Assembly (NCBI GenBank): GCA_002281555.1
Contig: NCGJ01000004.1
Location: 124,001-188,000 of the forward strand
Source: Hydrogenophilales bacterium 28-61-23
GTDB lineage: Bacteria; Pseudomonadota; Gammaproteobacteria; Burkholderiales; Thiobacillaceae
Direction: 5' to 3'
Length of the DNA: 64,000 nucleotides
Made by a program: the position numbers and the translations under genes. This document shows, in pieces, positions 43,953 through 53,185 of this stretch (its first letter is position 1; each line of letters starts with the position of its first letter). The notes below the pieces were generated by a model, which saw only the letters and a list, made by a program, of their open reading frames with translations, searched no databases and had not been told where the DNA came from.

Positions 43953-44345
43953 TCAGCGCTTGGAGAACTGCTTACGACGACGCGCCTTGTGGAAGCCGAC
44001 TTTCTTACGTTCGACTTCGCGAGCATCGCGGGTCACCAAGCCAGCTTTCTTCAGCGTGCCTTTGAGACCTGCGTCATATTCGATCAGCGCGCGGGTGATG
44101 CCGTGGCGAACCGCGCCGGCCTGACCCGTTTCGCCACCACCGTTGACGTTGACCATGATGTCGAAATTGGCGACACGCTCGGTCAGCACCAGAGGTTGGC
44201 GAACGATCATGCGGCCGGTCTCGCGCGAGAAATAAATATCGACCGGCTTGCCGTTTACGACGATGTTGCCGGAACCCGCTTTGATGAACACGCGCGCCAC
44301 AGAACTTTTGCGGCGGCCAGTGCCGTAGTAGTAATCACCGATCAT
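43953..44345 (-). CDS. rpsI: 30S ribosomal protein S9
   Basis: 130 residues, the usual length. [15 protein letters not shown] near residue 5 is the S9 signature, and the C-terminus ends in the conserved basic RRKQFSKR that reaches the P-site tRNA. It is cotranscribed with rplM 11 bases upstream. AGGAA lies before the start. Confidence 0.97.
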   Translation of the reverse strand: MIGDYYYGTGRRKSSVARVFIKAGSGNIVVNGKPVDIYFSRETGRMIVRQPLVLTERVANFDIMVNVNGGGETGQAGAVRHGITRALIEYDAGLKGTLKKAGLVTRDAREVERKKVGFHKARRRKQFSKR

Positions 44346-44356
44346 GGGCGTGTTCC

Positions 44357-44785
44357 TCAGATTTCCAGAATTTGCGGTTGCTGCGCGGCGTGCGGATGTT
44401 CGCCACCGGCATAAACCTTGAGTTTTTTGATCATTGCGTAACCCAGGGGACCCTTGGGCAGCATGCCTTTGACCGCCTTCTCAAGCGCGCGACCGGGGAA
44501 ACGATCCTGCATCTTGGAGAAGTTGGTTTCCTTGACGCCGCCAGGATAACCGGTGTGGCGGTAATACTTCTTGTCCTCCGCCTTGTTGCCGGTAACGCGG
44601 AGCTTATCGACGTTCACAACGACGATGTAATCACCGGTATCAACGTGGGGGGTGAAGATGGCCTTGTGCTTGCCACGCAAGCGGCGGGCGATCTCGGAGG
44701 CCATACGGCCCAGCACTTTGTCGGTGCCGTCCACCAGATACCAGCCGTGCTGGACCTCGTGCGACTTGGCGGAGAAAGTTTTCAT
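44357..44785 (-). CDS. rplM: 50S ribosomal protein L13
   Basis: 142 residues, exactly the family length from ATG 44785. [16 protein letters not shown] near 15 and [15 protein letters not shown] near 110 are L13 motifs. An upstream in-frame start would add four residues without family support. A consensus promoter lies about 35 bases ahead, giving a short leader. Confidence 0.97.
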   Translation of the reverse strand: MKTFSAKSHEVQHGWYLVDGTDKVLGRMASEIARRLRGKHKAIFTPHVDTGDYIVVVNVDKLRVTGNKAEDKKYYRHTGYPGGVKETNFSKMQDRFPGRALEKAVKGMLPKGPLGYAMIKKLKVYAGGEHPHAAQQPQILEI

Positions 44786-44821
44786 GTTGCGATCCAAAGG
44801 GGGACTACAGAAAAGCCGTGG

Positions 44822-44850
44822 ATTTTATGGGGGGAACCCGGCGCTGTCAA
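44822..44850 (-). promoter_or_regulatory. sigma70 promoter of rplM-rpsI
   Basis: On the minus strand a perfect TTGACA (44850-44845), 17-base spacer and TAAAAT (44827-44822). It is the closest match to the sigma70 consensus seen in the window, as expected for a ribosomal operon. Confidence 0.8.
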
Positions 44851-44983
44851 ACGGGCTTTCATGTCCGAGACAAGTTACAGAGCGTTAGGCGATAAATCAG
44901 GGATGTCCCGGGCTGCAAAAGCTGGAAAGTCCGGCGTGGATAAGCAGGAAAGTGCTGGGGGGTAAAAGCAGGATAATCCGGAT

Positions 44984-45733
44984 ATGTCGACAACCTGGCT
45001 GATCACCAACTTCATCGCGGCTTTCCTGTTGCCGCCGCTGTCTTTGATCATTCTCGGCCTGCTCGGCCTGGGACTACTCAAACGCAGGCGCAACCTCGGT
45101 CAAACCTTGATTGCATCCAGCCTGATCTCGATCGTGTTGCTGTCCACACCGATTGTCGCCGGTTTCCTGCTCGATAGCCTGAAACCGGCACCCGTCGCCT
45201 TCACCGGCAAAGAAGCCGACGCCATTGTCATCCTCGGCGGTGGCCGGATTTCCGACTCGGTCGAATTCGGCGGCGATACTTTGGGGCGTTTTACCTTGGA
45301 GCGTGTGCGCTATGGCGCTTGGCTCGCCAGGAAGTTGCACAAACCGCTTCTGGTCACCGGCGGCGCGCCCGATGGCGGTATCCCGGAAGGTGAAATGATG
45401 CGCGCCAGCCTGGACCGGGAATTCGGAATCAAGGATGTTCGCTGGGTCGAAGCCGCCTCCAACAACACCCGCGAGAACGCACGCTACTCCGCGCGTCTGC
45501 TCAAGGACTCCGGCATCGATCGCATCTATCTGGTCACCCACGCCTGGCACCTGGCCCGCGCCATACCCGAGTTCGAAGCCCTGGGTTTGCGCGTCATCCC
45601 GGCCGGCACAGGCTATTCGTTGTCCGTACCAGCCATTCCGCTCGATTTCCTGCCCAACGCCAAGGCGCTGCAGGACAGCACGTTGGCCACGCATGAATGG
45701 ATCGGCCTGCTCTGGTACCGTATCCGTACCTGA
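44984..45733 (+). CDS. YdcF/ElyC/SanA-family (DUF218) membrane-anchored protein
   Basis: 249 residues. Two N-terminal membrane segments (about 8-32 and 40-63) precede a DUF218 domain with AIVILGGGRISDSVE near 80, LLVTGGAPDGG near 122 and VTHAWHLARA near 184. This is the ElyC layout, a protein linked to envelope and lipid-carrier homeostasis in E. coli. It is followed 18 bases later by the OsmC gene. The 186-base gap before it is shared with the divergent rplM promoter. Confidence 0.8.
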   Translation: MSTTWLITNFIAAFLLPPLSLIILGLLGLGLLKRRRNLGQTLIASSLISIVLLSTPIVAGFLLDSLKPAPVAFTGKEADAIVILGGGRISDSVEFGGDTLGRFTLERVRYGAWLARKLHKPLLVTGGAPDGGIPEGEMMRASLDREFGIKDVRWVEAASNNTRENARYSARLLKDSGIDRIYLVTHAWHLARAIPEFEALGLRVIPAGTGYSLSVPAIPLDFLPNAKALQDSTLATHEWIGLLWYRIRT

Positions 45734-45751
45734 ACCATTGGAGACATCTCG

Positions 45752-46183
45752 ATGAAAACACGCGTCAAATGGGTTGAAAACGTCTGCTTCATGGCCGAAT
45801 CCGAAAGCGGCCACGCCATGATCATGGATGGTTCGCCGGATATCGGCGGCCGCAACATGGGGCCGCGACCGATGGAAATGCTGCTGATGGGCACCGGCGG
45901 CTGCACCTCGGTCGATGTCGTGATGATCCTGCAAAAGAGTCGTCAGGATGTCACCGGCTGCGAAGTCGAGGTCAGCGCCGAACGCGCGACCGACCATCCC
46001 AAGGTATTCACCAAAATCCACATGCATTTCACCGTGCGCGGCCGCAATCTGAAGCCGGAAATCGTCGACCGCGCGATCAAGCTGTCGGCCGAAAAATACT
46101 GCTCCGCCAGCATCATCCTGGGCAAGACGGCCGAGATGACGCACGACTTCGAAATCATCGAAGAAGCGGCCGGCTGCGCCTGA
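45752..46183 (+). CDS. OsmC family protein (YhfA-like)
   Basis: 143 residues. GTGGCTSVDVV near 47 and KYCSASIIL near 113 hold the two Cys conserved in the OsmC/Ohr fold, and PRPMEMLLMG matches the YhfA subgroup. Family members act as thiol peroxidases; this subgroup is not well characterised. GGAG lies nine bases before the ATG, and the gene is likely cotranscribed with the DUF218 gene. Confidence 0.85.
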   Translation: MKTRVKWVENVCFMAESESGHAMIMDGSPDIGGRNMGPRPMEMLLMGTGGCTSVDVVMILQKSRQDVTGCEVEVSAERATDHPKVFTKIHMHFTVRGRNLKPEIVDRAIKLSAEKYCSASIILGKTAEMTHDFEIIEEAAGCA

Positions 46184-46198
46184 ACAGCGACGAAATTC

Positions 46199-46224
46199 CG
46201 GCCTGCCGCGCGAGCGACAGGCCG
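46199..46224. terminator. hairpin between convergent genes
   Basis: CGGCCTG and CAGGCCG form a seven-base stem with a 12-base loop in the 46-base gap between convergent genes. There is no U run, so intrinsic termination is uncertain. Confidence 0.45.
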
Positions 46225-46229
46225 TGACG

Positions 46230-46577
46230 TTATCCCTCTTGCAGCCACTCCATGGCCATGCCGGGATCGTCGAACACGCGCAACTCCGCGTCGACGAACA
46301 AACGATTCAGCCAGGAAATCCACACCATCCATTCGTCGGCGGTCACCACCGCGATCTTGCGGAAATCGTAGCGATGCTCGCGCGCAAAGCGGATTTCCTC
46401 CCAGACCACATCCAGCGTGTAACTCACCATGTCGCGCAAATCCAGCAACAGATTCACGCCGCCCTGGAACTCGATACTGTGCTCGATGTGTTGCTCGAAC
46501 TCCTGATAGTCCGCCAAGGTGAACTCACCCATTACGGATGCGGAAATCAGATTGTTCTGGCTGTTGATAGCGATCAT
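46230..46577 (-). CDS. STAS/SpoIIAA-like protein
   Basis: 115 residues. LDLRDMVSYTLDVVWEEI near 45 and the following VTADEWMVWISW fit the SpoIIAA-like family (PF11964), small alpha/beta proteins proposed to bind lipid or act in regulation. No Ser of the anti-sigma-antagonist type stands out. AAAGGG lies eight bases before the ATG, which overlaps the EamA gene stop. Confidence 0.75.
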   Translation of the reverse strand: MIAINSQNNLISASVMGEFTLADYQEFEQHIEHSIEFQGGVNLLLDLRDMVSYTLDVVWEEIRFAREHRYDFRKIAVVTADEWMVWISWLNRLFVDAELRVFDDPGMAMEWLQEG

Positions 46578-47443
46578 TTTGAGACCCTTTCGTTAAACCG
46601 CGCCGCCTGCACACCAGACAGCACGGTGATAAAAATTCCGACCCAAGCCAATATCGGCATCTTCTCATCGAAGAGCAAGGCATCCAGAATACTGGCGTAG
46701 ACCACCGTGCTGTAGGCGAAGCTGGCCACCACGACAGTCTGTCCGGCGCGATAGGCGCGCGTCATCGCGAGTTGCCCAAGCGTGGCGAACACGCCCAACG
46801 CCAACAGCAATGCCGCCTGATCGAAACTGACCGCGCCATGCCAGCCGCCATCCACGCTGGCCAGCACACTGGCGCCGAGCGCGCAAACCAGTGCGAACCA
46901 GAACACCGTGCGCCATTCCGGCTCATGCAAACGACCCAGTTTGCTGACATGGATATACGCAAACGCCGCCATGACTCCGGAAAACAACCCAACCAGGCCG
47001 GCAACCAGATCGCTGGCCGGAGTTTGCCAGGGCCGCAACAACAGCAACACACCGACGAATCCGGCCGCCACCGTCACGTACTGCGCGCGACTCGGACGCT
47101 CGCCCAATTGCCAGGGCATCAACACAGCCAGGAACAAGGGCGAGGTGTAGTTGAGCGTCATGGCCACGGAAAGCGGCAGCCGAGTCAGCGCGTAAAAAAA
47201 AGCCACCAGCGCGACGAAACCGATCAGCCCACGCCGTATCTGCAATCCGGTATTCGGGCCGAGTAATTTGACTTCGCCCCGCATGCCCCGATGCAACGCA
47301 ATCCCCACCGCCAACAACAGCAAACCGACCAGCGAGCGGTAGAACACCAGTTCGTGGCTGGAAAACCAGGCCCCGCCCAGCTTGACGAATACCCCCATGA
47401 GCGCGAAACACGCCCCGGCGAGCAGCATCCAGGCCGAACCCAT
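46574..47443 (-). CDS. EamA/DMT-family transporter
   Basis: 289 residues, ten hydrophobic segments in two EamA repeats (about 1-140 and 145-285), the drug/metabolite transporter layout. RSLVGLLLLAVG near 35 and SPLFLAVLMP near 103 are typical of the first repeat. It sits in the inner membrane and probably exports a small metabolite; the substrate is unknown. It starts 2 bases after rmuC and overlaps the SpoIIAA-like gene. Confidence 0.87.
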   Translation of the reverse strand: MGSAWMLLAGACFALMGVFVKLGGAWFSSHELVFYRSLVGLLLLAVGIALHRGMRGEVKLLGPNTGLQIRRGLIGFVALVAFFYALTRLPLSVAMTLNYTSPLFLAVLMPWQLGERPSRAQYVTVAAGFVGVLLLLRPWQTPASDLVAGLVGLFSGVMAAFAYIHVSKLGRLHEPEWRTVFWFALVCALGASVLASVDGGWHGAVSFDQAALLLALGVFATLGQLAMTRAYRAGQTVVVASFAYSTVVYASILDALLFDEKMPILAWVGIFITVLSGVQAARFNERVSK

Positions 47444-47445
47444 GC

Positions 47446-48732
47446 TTATTCGGCTGGAGGAAGCGTGGCAACCAGTTCCGGCGCCTGCACAGCGCGCGTC
47501 GCCTGATCGACCAAAAAGCAGTCCGGCAGCGACTTGCCTTCCGGCGCCACCTGCAAGTCCTCGAACTTGCGCGCGGTCACCAGCACCCGCGTTTCCAGCG
47601 AGCCGGTCGCGTCGTTGTAAGCCTTCACCGCCTGGCCCAGGTTTTTGCCGACGCTGTTCCAGTGTTCGCCCAACTTGGACAAGCGCTCATACAGCAGCGC
47701 GCCGAGATCGCCGACCTGGCGCGCGTTATCGGCCAGCGCCTCCTGCCGCCAGCCGTAATACACCGCCTTCAACAAGGCCAGCAGCGTGGTCGGCGTGGCC
47801 AGAATGACTTTCTGCGCGCTGGCGTATTCGATCAGTTCCGGGTCTTGCTGCAAGGCGGCGCTGAAAAACGCCTCGCCGGGCAGAAACATGACCACGAATT
47901 CCGGCGACTGCTCGAACTGATCCCAATAACTTTTCGCCGCCAACTGCTGGATATGTGTGCGCACATGCTGGACGAAGCGCACCAGGGCGCGGCCGCGCGC
48001 GTCCTCGTGTTCCGCCTCCACCGCTTCAAGATACGCCGCCACAGGCGCTTTCGAATCCAGCACCACGGTCTTGCCGCCGGGCAGGCGCACCAGCATGTCC
48101 GGGCGACGGCCATTTTCGCCGCCACTGCCAACAGTCTCCTGCTCGAAGAAATCGCAGTGATCCAGCATGCCGGCCATTTCCACCACCCGTTTCAACTGCA
48201 CCTCGCCCCAGCGTCCGCGCACCTCGGGCCGGCGCAACGCGGAAACCAGACGACCGGTTTCCTGCTTGAGTTCCTGCTGCGCGCCGAACAAATTCCGCAC
48301 CTGCTCGCTGAGCTGTCCGTAACTCTCGGCGCGCGCTTTTTCCAGCGCCTGAGTCTGCCCGGCCAGCTTGGCCAGTTCCTCGGACAGGGGCTGCACCAAG
48401 CCCGCCACCGCCTGCTGCCGCGCCGCCAGATCGCCCTTGGCCGCTTCCTGGAACACGGCCAGATTCTGCGTCGCCAGATCGAGAAACGCCTGGTTGTTGC
48501 GCGCCAGGGCTTGAGCCGAAAGCGCGTTGAAGGCGTCTGAAAAACGTTTTTCCGTGCTATCCAGCAAAGCCTGTTTTTCCGATTCCAGCCGCTCGGACTG
48601 CGCCAATTGCGCCGACAAACTGGACGCTTCCGCCCGCAGGGTTGCCAGTTGCGCCAACCAATGTCCGCGCTGCCAAAGCAACGCCAGCAAGCCAAGCGCC
48701 AAGCCGGCAAGCGCGGCAAACAGCATTTCCAT
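47446..48732 (-). CDS. rmuC: DNA recombination protein RmuC
   Basis: 428 residues. An N-terminal membrane anchor (3-18) is followed by a long coiled coil (25-165) and the RmuC nuclease-like domain with RGRWGEVQLKRVVEMAGM near 172, VLDSKAPVAAYLEAV near 224 and FLPGEAFFSAAL near 285. It limits inversions between short repeats in E. coli. Length and motifs are normal. It is divergent from the Ubi-type hydroxylase gene. Confidence 0.94.
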   Translation of the reverse strand: MEMLFAALAGLALGLLALLWQRGHWLAQLATLRAEASSLSAQLAQSERLESEKQALLDSTEKRFSDAFNALSAQALARNNQAFLDLATQNLAVFQEAAKGDLAARQQAVAGLVQPLSEELAKLAGQTQALEKARAESYGQLSEQVRNLFGAQQELKQETGRLVSALRRPEVRGRWGEVQLKRVVEMAGMLDHCDFFEQETVGSGGENGRRPDMLVRLPGGKTVVLDSKAPVAAYLEAVEAEHEDARGRALVRFVQHVRTHIQQLAAKSYWDQFEQSPEFVVMFLPGEAFFSAALQQDPELIEYASAQKVILATPTTLLALLKAVYYGWRQEALADNARQVGDLGALLYERLSKLGEHWNSVGKNLGQAVKAYNDATGSLETRVLVTARKFEDLQVAPEGKSLPDCFLVDQATRAVQAPELVATLPPAE

Positions 48733-48843
48733 GCAAATCTCCCAAAGTCGGCGCGATGATACCCGTCAAATAACACCGGTCGCGGGTTGAACTGGGCCGC
48801 ATCCTCAGTCACGATGCGGGCTGTCTTGCCCAAATCCCCCACC

Positions 48844-50004
48844 GTGTCAGATCACTTCGATATCGTCATTCTTGGCGGCGGCCTTAACGGCGCCGCGCTG
48901 GCCAGCGCACTCAAAAACGGGCCGCACAGCATCGCTCTGGTCGAACCGCACCCGCCCTCCCCGCCGGGCGCCGAGGCCACCTGGGATAGCCGCATTTATG
49001 CCTACAGCCCAGGCAACGTCGAATGGCTGCAATCCCTGGGGGCATGGCGCGATCCCGTCCGGGCGCAAGCGGTTTATGCGATGAAGATTCACGGCGACGC
49101 AAGCGGACGCCTGAGCTTCGACGCCATCGACGCCGGCCTGTCGGAACTGGCCTGGATCGCCGAGAACGGACGCCTGCAATCGGCGCTCTGGCAAACGCTG
49201 GCCGGACAACCCAACGTGCGCATCATCCAGGCGCCGGCCAGCGCGGTGACCTGGGACGCGGGGACAAACCCGCGCCACCGGCTGCACCTGGCGAATGGCG
49301 ACAGCATCACCGCCGACCTGTTGATCGGCGCCGACGGCGCGCAGTCCTGGCTACGCACCCAAGCCGGCATCGGCTTCGACGAGGAGGACTACAAACACAT
49401 CGGCGTGGTCGCCAATTTCGAAACCGAAAAACCGCATCGCGGCAGCGCGTTTCAATGGTTCCGCGCCGATGGCGTACTGGCTTACCTGCCGCTGCCGGGC
49501 AATCGCATTTCGATGGTCTGGTCGACGCCGCCGGAACATGCCGCCGAATTGCAGGCGCTACCGCCGGGGGAACTCGCCCGGCGCGCGACCGAAGCCGGCA
49601 AAGGCGTATTGGGCCACTTGCGCTGCATTACCCCGGCGGCCGGTTTTCCGCTCAAACGCCGGCGCGCGCATGAGTGGGTTCGGCCCGGCCTGGTCTTGAT
49701 CGGCGATGCCGCCCACACCGTGCACCCGCTCGCCGGCCAGGGCGTCAACCTGGGCTTCCGCGATTCGCGACTGCTCGCCGAAGTCCTTGCCAGCGGTGGC
49801 AACCCGGGCGAAATCGGCCGTCTGAGCGCATACGCCGCCCGGCGCATGGAAGATGTCGCCTCGATGCAATTCACCACCGGCAGCCTGAAGAAACTTTTTG
49901 CCCGCGAAGACAGCCTCACTCGCGCAATGCGCAATTGGGGCATGAGCCTCGCCAATCAAATCCAACCGGTCAATCAGGCGTTGACGCGCCACGCCGTGTT
50001 GTAA
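48844..50004 (+). CDS. UbiH/UbiF-family FAD-dependent hydroxylase, GTG start
   Basis: 386 residues. FDIVILGGGLNGAALA (residues 5-20) is the FAD dinucleotide motif; DLLIGADGAQS near 158 and VLIGDAAHTVHPLAGQGVN near 285 are the other two conserved flavin motifs. Family members hydroxylate the ubiquinone ring. A GTG at 48844 gives the usual MSDHFD-like N-terminus; ATG 48814 and TTG 48787 are alternatives and no start has a clear ribosome site. The exact ring position cannot be told. Confidence 0.87.
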   Translation: MSDHFDIVILGGGLNGAALASALKNGPHSIALVEPHPPSPPGAEATWDSRIYAYSPGNVEWLQSLGAWRDPVRAQAVYAMKIHGDASGRLSFDAIDAGLSELAWIAENGRLQSALWQTLAGQPNVRIIQAPASAVTWDAGTNPRHRLHLANGDSITADLLIGADGAQSWLRTQAGIGFDEEDYKHIGVVANFETEKPHRGSAFQWFRADGVLAYLPLPGNRISMVWSTPPEHAAELQALPPGELARRATEAGKGVLGHLRCITPAAGFPLKRRRAHEWVRPGLVLIGDAAHTVHPLAGQGVNLGFRDSRLLAEVLASGGNPGEIGRLSAYAARRMEDVASMQFTTGSLKKLFAREDSLTRAMRNWGMSLANQIQPVNQALTRHAVL

Positions 50005-50035
50005 CACTCACTTTATTCATTACCTTGGGGCACCC

Positions 50036-50779
50036 ATGAAACACCTTTTGAGCGCGATGTTGATCGCATTGATTTCCACATCGGCGCTGGCTGGCGATAA
50101 CGAAATCCGCAAATCCATCGAGACCAGCTTCCCTGGCACCAAAATCACCAGCATCACCAAAGCGCCGCTCAACGGCCTGTTCGAAGTGGTTACCGAAAGC
50201 CCGCAAGGTCCGCTGGTGCTCTATGCCGACAGCAAGGGCGAATATGTGATGCTGGGCGAGCTGCTCAGCGTGGCGAGCAAACGCAACTTGACCCGCGAGC
50301 GCATGGACAAGTTAACGGAAGTTAAGTGGGACAGTCTGCCGCTGAATAACGCGATCAAGGTCGTCAGGGGCAATGGCGCGCGCAAGCTGGCGGTATTTAC
50401 CGATCCGGACTGCCCTTACTGCAAAAAAGCCGAAGTTGAATTGAACAAACTCGACAACGTCACGGTTTACAACTTTGCCTACCCGCTACCGATGCATCCC
50501 GATGCCGGACGCAAGGCCAAGCTGGTCTGGTGCAGCAAAGACCGCGCCAAGGCCTGGCAGGATCTGATGCTGAAAAACATCTTGCCGACGGGAAAATCGG
50601 ATTGCGACAACCCGATTGATGAGAATCTGGCTTTAGGCGCGAAGCTTCGCATCGACGGCACCCCGGCGCTGATCTTCCCGAACGGAAAGCGCGTCCCCGG
50701 CTATGTCGACGCCAACAGGCTGGAAGCCATGTTGAGTTCGATGCCGGGCGGCAACAACAAGGGCACCGCCAAGAACTGA
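50036..50779 (+). CDS. dsbC: DsbC-type periplasmic disulfide isomerase
   Basis: 247 residues. A signal peptide (1-19, ending SALA) precedes the N-terminal dimerisation domain (20-85) and a thioredoxin-like domain with CPYC in DPDCPYCK near 129; E. coli DsbC has CGYC. A second Cys pair (VWCSKD and KSDCDN) fits the structural disulfide, and the cis-Pro is in GTPALIF near 217. It corrects wrong disulfides in the periplasm. It follows the hydroxylase gene by 31 bases. Confidence 0.9.
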   Translation: MKHLLSAMLIALISTSALAGDNEIRKSIETSFPGTKITSITKAPLNGLFEVVTESPQGPLVLYADSKGEYVMLGELLSVASKRNLTRERMDKLTEVKWDSLPLNNAIKVVRGNGARKLAVFTDPDCPYCKKAEVELNKLDNVTVYNFAYPLPMHPDAGRKAKLVWCSKDRAKAWQDLMLKNILPTGKSDCDNPIDENLALGAKLRIDGTPALIFPNGKRVPGYVDANRLEAMLSSMPGGNNKGTAKN

Positions 50780-50786
50780 GCCTGTC

Positions 50787-50816
50787 CGCGCGACGATGCG
50801 GCCACATCGCCGCGCG
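50787..50816. terminator. strong GC hairpin between convergent genes
   Basis: CGCGCGACGATG pairs with CATCGCCGCGCG (one mismatch) around a six-base loop, just after dsbC and before the end of the convergent exported-protein gene. It lacks a U run. Confidence 0.5.
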
Positions 50817-50836
50817 GGAATTTCAGCGCTCGATGA

Positions 50837-51382
50837 CTACAGGCGTTCGTCCATCGGCGACTGTTCCCGAATCAGCTTTTGCGCTTCTTTTGCCACCGCC
50901 CGCAACACCGTGGTTGCCGTTTGCATGCCTTCCGCCGCCATGCCGCTAACGACCGGAACCAACTTGGCCGCGAGTTGTTTGGCATCGATATTTTGTCCGA
51001 GCGAACAACCATCGCCGCCTGAAGCCTTGCCGGCGCGATTGCCTTCCAGGAAGCCGCGTTGAAACTGCACGGCTTCCCATTGCTCGCGCATCAGCTTGCC
51101 GGCCTGCATCGGTGAAATCTGGCCGCCGCGCAGCCCTTGTTCGATGCGCTCCAACTGCTGATTCAGGCGCGCCTCCATCGAGTTCAACATCATCTGCTCG
51201 CCGGCGTCATTCGCGCTGGCGAGCATTGCCGGCGCGGTCGTTTGTGTATTCATTTGCGCATTCATTTGCGTATTGGATCCGAGCAGACAAGAACCGTTAT
51301 CGGCACTTGCCAGACCTGCGCCGCTAGCCAAAGCAACAAGCGCGCCGATACGCAGCGTTTTCAACATCGAAGTGGTTTTCAT
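50837..51382 (-). CDS. small exported helical protein of unknown function
   Basis: 181 residues. Signal peptide 1-27 (cut near GLASA), then a Met/Gln/Asn-rich stretch (NTQMNAQMNTQT) and a helical middle with EARLNQQLERIEQGLRGG near 69. Two Cys (GSCLLG and GDGCSLG) could form a disulfide. AGGAG is seven bases before the ATG. No family is recognised; the amphipathic helices recall periplasmic or surface-associated small proteins. Confidence 0.65.
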   Translation of the reverse strand: MKTTSMLKTLRIGALVALASGAGLASADNGSCLLGSNTQMNAQMNTQTTAPAMLASANDAGEQMMLNSMEARLNQQLERIEQGLRGGQISPMQAGKLMREQWEAVQFQRGFLEGNRAGKASGGDGCSLGQNIDAKQLAAKLVPVVSGMAAEGMQTATTVLRAVAKEAQKLIREQSPMDERL

Positions 51383-51547
51383 GACAAGACTCCTGGATAA
51401 ATCCCGCTCGCGGGCTGCGAAGCGGGTAAATCCAGTCTAGGGAGACGATGTAAGCCAGACGTTTGCGCTCTGTAGTTGATTTGTAATGATACGTTTCAAC
51501 CAAAAAACAAAGCCGTTCCGGCAACCGGGAATGGCCCGCGCCGCGAC

Positions 51548-52279
51548 TCAGCGCCCCGCCCTGCCCACCCGCGCGGCGTTGAGTATGCCGCGCCAGATAG
51601 CCACCTCTTCCTTCTCAAGACCGGCCCGGGCAAAAAAACGGCGCAGACGCGGCATCAAGCGCTTGGGATTGCCCGGATCGAGAAAGCCGATTTCCACCAA
51701 TACGTTTTCCATCTCGACCAGCAGGCTTTCCTGAGCGGCATGCGGCGCCGCGTCGAAGTCTGGCAGCGGCAACACGGTGTCCTCCAGGGTGCAACGCAGC
51801 TCGTAAGCCAGCACCTGGACGGCGGAGCCCAGATTGAGCGATGCGTAGTCCGGATTGGCCGGGATATTCAATAACCAGCGACATTTCATCAGTTGTTCGT
51901 TGGACAAACCGTAGGTTTCCGAACCGAACACCACCGCCACCGGCCCGCCGCGCGCCGTCGCCAACAATTCCGGCGCGGCCTGGCGCGGCGTAAAGGCGGG
52001 ATGCGGCAAATCGCGGCGGCGCGAGGTACATGCCGCCGCCAGCACCGTATCGGCCAAGGCTTCGTCCAGACTGGCGCAAATACGCGCCTTCTCCAGCACA
52101 TCCGCCGCGCCGGACGCGCGCGCGCGGGCTTCATCGTCGATAGCGCATTTCGGATCGACCAGCACCAGATCGGTCAATCCCATCACCTTCATGGCCCGCG
52201 CGACCGCGCCCAGATTGCCGGGATGACTGGTTTGCACCAGCACGATGCGGACTTGAGAGAGAGATATGGCTGTGTTCAA
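51548..52279 (-). CDS. trmJ: tRNA (Cm32/Um32) methyltransferase TrmJ, TTG start
   Basis: 243 residues, SPOUT class. [16 protein letters not shown] near 18, [14 protein letters not shown] near 117 and [15 protein letters not shown] near 144 are the knot motifs; a helical C-terminal extension (about 165-243) is normal for TrmJ. It 2'-O-methylates position 32 of tRNAs. No ATG precedes the conserved [11 protein letters not shown]; the TTG at 52279 gives a fitting 12-residue lead. The longer open frame upstream is antisense to suhB. The two genes are divergent, with 39 bases between starts. Confidence 0.9.
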   Translation of the reverse strand: MNTAISLSQVRIVLVQTSHPGNLGAVARAMKVMGLTDLVLVDPKCAIDDEARARASGAADVLEKARICASLDEALADTVLAAACTSRRRDLPHPAFTPRQAAPELLATARGGPVAVVFGSETYGLSNEQLMKCRWLLNIPANPDYASLNLGSAVQVLAYELRCTLEDTVLPLPDFDAAPHAAQESLLVEMENVLVEIGFLDPGNPKRLMPRLRRFFARAGLEKEEVAIWRGILNAARVGRAGR

Positions 52280-52318
52280 GGTAAAATCCAGTCTGAATTC
52301 ATTGCTCTTTGGAAAATC

Positions 52319-53131
52319 ATGCTCCCGATGCTCAACACTGCGGTCAAGGCCGCCCGGCGCGCTGGCGCCATCATCAACCGCGCCTCCAACGACGTGGACC
52401 GCTTGACGGTCCACTCCAAAGGAGAAAACGACTTTGTCAGCGAAGTCGATCAAAAAGCGGAACAAGCCATTATTCAGACCCTGCTCGACGCTTATCCGAA
52501 GCACGCGATTTTAGCCGAGGAGTCGGGCGCTTCCGGCGAACCGGGCGACTCCGAATATCAGTGGATCATCGACCCGCTCGATGGCACCACCAACTTCCTG
52601 CATGGCTTTCCGCAATATGCGGTCTCCATCGCCCTGCTCTATCGGGAGCAACTTTCCGTGGCGGTGATCTACGACCCGGTGCGTAACGACCTGTTCACCG
52701 CCACGCGCGGCGCGGGCGCATTCCTGAACGAACGGCGCATCCGGGTTTCCAAGCGCGACAAACTGCAGGGCGCGCTGATCGGCACCGGTTTCCCGTACCG
52801 CGATTTCACCCATCTCGACGCCTACACCGCGATGTTCAAAGACCTGGTGCAAAAAACCTCCGGCCTGCGTCGCCCCGGATCGGCCGCGCTGGATCTGGCC
52901 TGGCTGGCCGCCGGCCGCATCGATGGCTTCTTCGAAATCGGCCTCAATGCCTGGGACATCGCCGCCGGCTGCCTGTTGATTCAGGAAGCGGGTGGATTGG
53001 TGAGCGACTTCGCGGGCGCGGAAAACTACCTGCGCTCCGGCAACGTGGTGGCGGGCAATCCCAAGGTATTCGTGCAGTTGCTGCAGACCATCACGCCGCA
53101 TCTGACCGACGCCTTACGCGATCAGGCTTGA
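52319..53131 (+). CDS. suhB: inositol monophosphatase family protein SuhB
   Basis: 270 residues. Metal and substrate motifs are EESGASG near 66, [13 protein letters not shown] near 84 and [15 protein letters not shown] near 215, the full IMPase set. In E. coli SuhB also acts in rRNA antitermination complexes. The ATG at 52319 follows GGAAA closely; the open frame upstream shadows trmJ. It is a normal-length copy. Confidence 0.94.
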   Translation: MLPMLNTAVKAARRAGAIINRASNDVDRLTVHSKGENDFVSEVDQKAEQAIIQTLLDAYPKHAILAEESGASGEPGDSEYQWIIDPLDGTTNFLHGFPQYAVSIALLYREQLSVAVIYDPVRNDLFTATRGAGAFLNERRIRVSKRDKLQGALIGTGFPYRDFTHLDAYTAMFKDLVQKTSGLRRPGSAALDLAWLAAGRIDGFFEIGLNAWDIAAGCLLIQEAGGLVSDFAGAENYLRSGNVVAGNPKVFVQLLQTITPHLTDALRDQA

Positions 53132-53185
53132 AGCGGCGGGCCTGAGGCCGGCGGCATGATCGACTGACGATTCACTGCTCGCTCC